Source: Liolophura sinensis
Taxonomy: Eukaryota; Mollusca; Polyplacophora; Chitonida; Chitonidae
Reading direction: 5' to 3'
DNA: 64,000 bases
Assembly (NCBI RefSeq): GCF_032854445.1
Contig: NC_088305.1
Location: 751,001-815,000, forward strand
Shown here: piece after piece, positions 58,946 through 64,000 of the stretch
Position numbering within the stretch: position 1 is the first letter of the stretch
How the letters are laid out: each line of letters begins with the position of its first letter
The notes under the pieces: model-generated
Databases searched by the model: none
What the model was told of the DNA's origin: nothing
The model's input: only the letters and a program-made list of their open reading frames with translations
Program-made: the position numbers and the translations under genes

Positions 58946-59284
58946 CCCCCTGCCCCGAAAGCCTGTTCTCTACATGCACACACTGTAGGAAAATGCTGTA
59001 TAGGTGTTAACGAGATTCTGCACATCAGGCGAAGATGATGAGGCGGAAGTTCACGGTACTTCACTCATGTTTATATTTTGTTTACTTACAGAATTAAAGT
59101 TTCGAAAATAATAAGCTGGCTCGTAATGAGTTGTTTGTCCAACTTTTAAGATTTTATCTGGAACTTCATTGATTTTGGCTAAAAAGACCCAAATAAAACG
59201 GCTTCCAGCTGCAATCTTGTCAAATTCAATTAGACACAAGCAGAATGGTTCTGGTGGTATTTTTGGTTCGGGTATATGCGTCAA

Positions 59285-59500
59285 GACAGTCATTTGTATA
59301 CCAATGGACTTTCCAGGTCAATAAACGCAAGGCCAATTCCCAAAAAGAAGCCTAACACAATCAAATAACTGACAAAATATATACAAGCCCGAAATTAGGA
59401 CGGAAAATGCCGTCAACATCCATCAAGGATGCTGGAAAGACTCAAGGTATGTTCTATGCGAATGGCTGAAATCGGTTTTCAAAAATGTATACCACGGTAG
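59285..59500. repeat. Rep-D copy, partial
   Basis: CCAGGTCAATAAACGCAAGG, CCAATTCCCAAAAAGAAG, AAATTAGGACGGAAAATGCC and, further on, GATTTCAACTGTTCATATAT. This is the second Rep-D copy within block copy 3, without a Penelope-like remnant next to it. Confidence 0.6.
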
Positions 59501-59679
59501 TACAAAAATTTTTGATAATAACATATGTGTATGTATTTTAGTTGCTCTTTGATTTCAACTGTTCATATATGCAACGTAACTATCTAATTCACCACGATGA
59601 ATACACATTTCCTAGTCCGATACTCGGTGAACTTGAGGCTGAAAATGTGCGTAATAAACTATACAAGAAGACAGCACGC

Positions 59680-59830
59680 AAAGTAAAACCAGAACAGCGA
59701 CGACAGCGTGATAATTGGCTATTGGTCACACGTAAACAGCGAAATCCGGTCTCTTGTCACTTAACCTCATTTGTACACATGGAGATGCTTATACGGTAGT
59801 AACTTATACCACCATGAAAACCTTAAGCTA
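59680..59830 (+). repeat. Rep-A copy, plus strand, 3' truncated
   Basis: AAAACCAGAACAGCGACGAC, ATTGGTCACACGTAAACAGC, CGGTCTCTTGTCACTTAACC. A deletion joins it to part c, so the middle of the block seen in copies 1 and 2 is missing. Confidence 0.75.
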
Positions 59831-59839
59831 AGCACAGTT

Positions 59840-61010
59840 ATGCAAATTCAACGTTTTCAATAGCGTAAACACAGTTTTTAGTTTTGCCAAAGCGCCATTT
59901 TGATTCACAGAAGTCCTCCCTTTTTCTGTGTCGTTGACTTCAACCCAGCAGCTAACAAACATGTCAATAATTCCCTTGTCGACTCAGCTGACGAAGGATT
60001 TACCTCTGCAATTACTTTAAATTTCACATTCGCGTATATTGGAGGGAGCCAGAATCTAAATTACAATGGGTTTGTGATATGCTGTGTGATAATGGCCATT
60101 AAATATTGAAGTTTCTACCCTCACTTAAGCTCACATGGCTTGATAGCACTATCATATTTCACTCTGACTAACTTCCGGCATTCTCGATTTTGAATAATGC
60201 AGAGTTTGTGTAAGAATATGGCTCATTCCATGGCAGGAATCCCGTTACCTTCATTTACGCAACAGTTAAACATGAATAAATGACATTTTGTGTCCAGGAA
60301 TTTTCCGGAAGTAATGTATCGTGTAGCAAATAATTCTGATTTGACCATCACATCTTAGACTCATGTTAGCCATTTTCATTTAAATAATCGGAAAACAGAG
60401 GTTTGCCTTGACTGATTTATGTGTATTCTTAGCGTATTTACGCCTGACTAAAAATATGTCGCTTGTGTAGGAGACCAGGTTTGGGTATTGCAGAATCCTG
60501 GAGAGAACTCATAGAAAACTACATCCACGGGTCAGGTGTTGAGCAAACAGAACAATGCGTGAGTCTAAGTCATCGATGGACTCACACTATCACACCGATG
60601 GTTTAGACAGGAACGACATGTAACATGTGGCATGTATGCCCTTACGTTTTCTTTCCATTTCTGTTCCAGTGGGCACATAAAGCAATATCTCAACAGGGGC
60701 CTTTTTTCATTGCAAATATTTTTATCAATAAATGTCATAACGCCAGGAAAATGCAGTTAAACGCTCAACATTAAGCATTCAATTTATTGTTTTTTGCGTT
60801 CAATCCAGGTATTGTGATTGCTAATGCTTCAAATTCACATAGCTTTTTGCGGGCTAATGATCTTAGATATGTTGGGTTTTGAAACGGGAAATCTGCTCCA
60901 GTGAAACAGAAAGGAAATAGGACACGCCCTAACCCGCGCCTGCTTATATGACGATGCTTTTGTGGTGTCGTGTTTGGACAAAAAGCATACTTTCATTGCA
61001 ACTGAATGAC
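59840..61010 (+). repeat. Duplicated block copy 3, part c and onward
   Basis: Collinear with 53,000-53,930, except for about 250 bp (60,215-60,470) that is not in copy 2. Part of that stretch (TTCTGATTTGACCATCACAT) resembles about 51,000-51,055 in copy 1 (TCTGTTTGACCATCAAATCT), so copy 2 probably lost it. Confidence 0.82.
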
Positions 61011-61522
61011 TGGTTTCTATAGAAGTTACAGTTACATTAAAACCTTAACTGATGTAAACTGCGATTATGTGAAGGAAACCAAAATGTCCGGAGTAAAGCT
61101 TTCCACAGGTAGCCGATGCCGATAGGTTTCGACTATCCAAGCAAATTAGTCAGTGGCCTGAATGTCGCAGCAATCCAGTGCTTTAACCCTCTGGTCCCAA
61201 ATATGATTTTAGTCATCGACGTCGTCTGTTGTGGTATAGCATGTCTGAGCAAACACAAGGTGTAAACATTTTTTGTTTGGTATTTGCCTATGGATAGACA
61301 TCACACAAGTGTGACGGTTTTGTGATATGTGATAATACAACTCGTCGAATCTCTCTACCGAAAAATGACTTCAGTGTCAATGGGGTATTTTTGTAACCGC
61401 ATAAACGATCGTCTCAGGTTAATCTCGGTCTGAGCCGATCATATTTCTAGTGTCAAAGGCAACCAACTGAACATGACAAATTAAAGCAGGTTTGTTTACT
61501 GACACGAATACAGCTGTGAGTC
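61011..61522. other. Unassigned DNA
   Basis: No recognisable gene or repeat. Confidence 0.4.
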
Positions 61523-61534
61523 TACTCAGGCTTT

Positions 61535-61729
61535 TTGTTTTTTTGATTGGTGTTTTACGCCGTACTCAAGACTATCTCACTTATACGACGGCGGCCAGCA
61601 TTATGGTGGGTGGAAACCGGGCAGAACCCGGGGGAAACCCACGACCATCCGCAGGTTGCTGACAGACCTTCCCAAGTACGGCCGTAGAGGAAGGCAGCAT
61701 GAGCTGGTCTTGAACTCACAGCGACCGCA
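61535..61729 (-). mobile_element. SINE-1 copy with target-site duplication, minus strand
   Basis: GATTGGTGTTTTACGCCGTA, CGACGGCGGCCAGCATTATG, GGAAACCGGGCAGAACCCGG, CCATCCGCAGGTTGCTGACA and GGCAGCATGAGCTGGTCTTG, ending in GAACTCACAGCGACCGCA. It is flanked by TACTCAGGCTTT at 61,523-61,534 and 61,730-61,741. The tRNA head is truncated in the A-box-proximal part. Confidence 0.93.
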
Positions 61730-61891
61730 TACTCAGGCTTTATTTTAGGGGATATATGTATGCTAGGTAATGAGCAAGGTGCTTTGAAAACGTTAATGGT
61801 CTAACCTAGGTTGATGTTTTGAGTAATTCAGTAAACCCACAATTATGAACCATTACTTGGACAGAATTTGCTGCCCGTTTCACAACCTATC

Positions 61892-62263
61892 CTAAAGCCC
61901 AAAGCACAAGGACAACATTTGTTGTCCAAAACCAGATATCTTGATCCACACCACAAACATCATCGAAATTTTCTCATGTGCGAGTAACCTCACCAAGAAT
62001 TCCGGAATCTCGAACATTTGATCTAAAGAATCAGCTTGTTTAATTTTGGGCAGCAAAAATTCAGAAACAAAATGATCGTCTCTGGATGATCTGGTTCTTG
62101 TGAGATCGTTGTCGTGTACATTATAAAGAATGTAAGCTGTGACACAACTGTTTTGAGGGTCACATGACCTTGATTGTATCATGTGTCCGTCTTTCTCCGC
62201 TGGAATCTTCAAAAATGGACAATATATGTTCTTCGTGTGCGGGTAACCGATATTCCGGATCAT
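61892..62263 (-). CDS. Uncharacterised open frame, possible coding remnant
   Basis: A 123-codon minus-strand frame outside any tandem repeat, the longest such frame not explained by a repeat here. Its C-terminal half has an amphipathic, protein-like character (FLLPKIKQADSLDQMFEIP, then EFLVRLLAHEKI). Near residue 100 a shift to another frame would continue with VCGVDQDIWFW, so it may be a frameshifted fragment. I recognise no family and see no convincing splice sites. A chance frame remains quite possible. Confidence 0.25.
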   Translation of the reverse strand: MIRNIGYPHTKNIYCPFLKIPAEKDGHMIQSRSCDPQNSCVTAYILYNVHDNDLTRTRSSRDDHFVSEFLLPKIKQADSLDQMFEIPEFLVRLLAHEKISMMFVVWIKISGFGQQMLSLCFGL

Positions 62264-62294
62264 TTGACACCGGAATCTAAAAATCGGAGTTTAT

Positions 62295-62298
<4 letters not shown>

Positions 62299-62358
<60 letters not shown>
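62299..62358. repeat. (TA)n microsatellite
   Basis: About 30 uninterrupted TA units. Confidence 0.98.
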
Positions 62359-62362
<4 letters not shown>

Positions 62363-62774
62363 ACATCGACATATCACTGATCAGGATGTCTACGCTGTTG
62401 TAGCTCCGTTTACAAAAGTGTTAAGCCCAGGGGGAAAACACGCCGCTGCTTTTACTATATCAGCAATCGGACTAAAAGCCTGTAGTAAAAGGTAATCCGG
62501 CAGAAACCAGTTAGTTGGTGGGCCGAGTCTTTTAAGGTAGGCGCTTTATCGGGTGTCTAGTCAGATGTTGTGGATTTATCAGAGTAATTCCCCGTAGTTT
62601 AAAGCTGTAAACCTCACCGCCGTCATAAACATCGCTAAAAACGCTAAAAACTCAATATGTGTAACAGGCCAATGACAATGTGCAGAAGAATGCCGTCATC
62701 AGTATTTCAGTCCTCCCTTGTTAGTATTTTATCGAACATGTTCTCGCCACGATATGGCTGATATAATGTTGAAT

Positions 62775-63045
62775 GGGTGTTAATCATTCGCTTGAGCGTC
62801 CGCCTCGAAAGTTCAGAAACCAGAGATCAAACCCGGGTTGGGTCATACCACAGACTTCAAGAGGAAGGAATGAGAACTTATTGGACGAAAATAATGTAAA
62901 GGTATATTGTAAGGTGTTATTTCTTGTGTCTTGGACATGATACTTCAGATTTGACGGTATTTTGATGGAATGGGCTCGCTCTGCTACAAGAAAGCACGGT
63001 ATATATACACACACCGAATGACTCCTCGTCGTCAGATGACATTCT
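62775..63045 (+). mobile_element. SINE-2 copy, plus strand
   Basis: A decayed tRNA-like head (GCTTGAGCGTCCGCCTCGAA, then GATCAAACCCGGGTTGGGTC as the T-arm-like region), followed by TTCTTGTGTCTTGGACATGA, TACTTCAGATTTGACGGTAT, GATGGAATGGGCTCGCTCTG and the 3' region GAATGACTCCTCGTCGTCAG. It matches the reverse complement of 50,640-50,930 along its whole length. Confidence 0.75.
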
Positions 63046-64000
63046 TTAATACCCCTTAATCATAGACATAGCAAGCTTGCATGTTTCATTTATTACCGAA
63101 TACAGGCAATTTAAATGAACGCAAATTAAGAGGATATTTGGACCGGTTCTTCTCCATTTATAGGTAAGACCCAAGTGCACATTTTTATTTTAACTTTTAA
63201 CGGTGTTTAACTGATTATTGTCCTTTAATTCTTCACGCGGGTCAGGTAGGCCACGCTGTGGAGGGTGGATAAGCCAGATAGCAGTTTCAATTGCTGCATC
63301 AATGCGTATGAGCAAAACGGGTCAAACGTGGGATAAGCAAAAGCACATGGTCATTCACGCTTACACTAAAATACACAGGCCAAATACTCGGCCCAGGTCT
63401 ATTTTATATGTCTATTGTTGTCTCATTTCGATTTGAAACAAAAAGCTCGAAACTCCCTGAAATGTGTGTGAGAACGTCGAATAACGTGAATTTAAGGTAT
63501 GGCTGCTCTATTCATGCGTGACCATTGCTCCCTAGTTTATGAAATCACGGTCATGCGCACTGAAAATAGATATCTAGCTTATTTCCACATATAGCTGCTG
63601 TAGGGGTTTGTGCTCTCTGAGCGATCAGTGTACTTATAAACTAGCACCATACGATTTTATTGATTTTATATAGCTAATAACACCCCTTGCGTCTTTCCAA
63701 CATCATTGAAAACTGTTGCCTGCTTCTCGTTGTACGAATTCGTTTAAATTTCTTAATAGACATAATTTTATAGATCCTCCTTGGTTTGTGTGGAACGGGT
63801 TTTTTTGGACGTGGTTCTGCGATTATTGACCTGAAAAGTTTACTTTGCTTGACGCCTCGTATCTATTTTGACGTGTATATTCTAGATGTAACTAGTGTGA
63901 ATGTTGGAGGGAAAAAGAGACCTCAAGACAGAGAGTTAGTGTTAAGTTAATGTAATGCCACTTAACTCTAGCTCTGTCTGGTCTTGCTTCGCTGAGACGA
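63046..64000. other. Unassigned DNA
   Basis: No recognisable gene or repeat. A short plus-strand frame at 63,218-63,436 has no supporting feature. Near the end, AAGACAGAGAGTTAGTGTTA and its partial complement TAACTCTAGCTCTGTCTGGTC form a short hairpin-like pair at 63,925-63,985. Confidence 0.35.

Noticed and set aside
52940-60109. Conserved plus-strand peptide (VDFNPAA ... SADEGF) in two block copies
   Set aside because: Between the copies the differences fall about 6, 13 and 8 at first, second and third positions, so there is no protein-level constraint. The similarity is that of a non-coding duplicate.

Overview
The window looks like accessory, repeat-dominated nuclear DNA from a marine invertebrate, most likely a mollusc (bivalve or gastropod). 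This rests on about ten copies of a tRNA-headed SINE whose 3' end reads (A)GGCGTAAAACACCAAT followed by AAATAAATA repeats, a signature I associate with lophotrochozoan genomes, together with a Tc1-like DNA transposon, a Penelope-like retroelement and abundant minisatellites. I see no bacterial operons, rRNA genes, functional tRNA genes, CRISPR arrays or complete protein-coding gene. Host coding sequence is sparse: the best candidate is a two-exon gene start on the minus strand (25,269-25,861) with good splice signals.

Layout: 1-2.4 kb holds a 13-bp tandem array and three old SINEs. 4.4-8.1 kb holds a decayed Penelope-like element (minus strand) between inverted arms of about 120 bp. 9-24.7 kb is a run of minisatellites (41, 61, 46 and 27 bp units) mixed with an unnamed interspersed repeat, here Rep-A. 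25.2-25.9 kb holds the candidate host exons. 26.2-27.9 kb is a Tc1 element with intact 28-bp inverted repeats and a transposase carrying three frameshifts. 28-34 kb is mostly unremarkable. 34.9-45.4 kb is built from copies of two further repeats, Rep-C and Rep-B, with a 53-bp satellite unit between them that has expanded to about 1.5 kb in one copy. 45.6-46.0 kb is a foldback element. 46.9-61.0 kb is a diverged, collinear, three-copy segmental repeat whose first and third copies are each preceded by a 90-bp satellite of common ancestry. 61.5-63.0 kb holds a SINE, a possible coding remnant and a second SINE family.

Most long reading frames in the window are by-products of satellites whose unit length is a multiple of three, or random frames. 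The most interesting signal is a 132-bp ungapped block present in all three copies of the 47-61 kb repeat. Copies 1 and 3 differ mainly at third codon positions of one minus-strand frame, while copy 2 carries a stop, which suggests a short protein-coding segment once (or still) under selection that I cannot name. Boundaries of interspersed repeats were judged by eye and are approximate.
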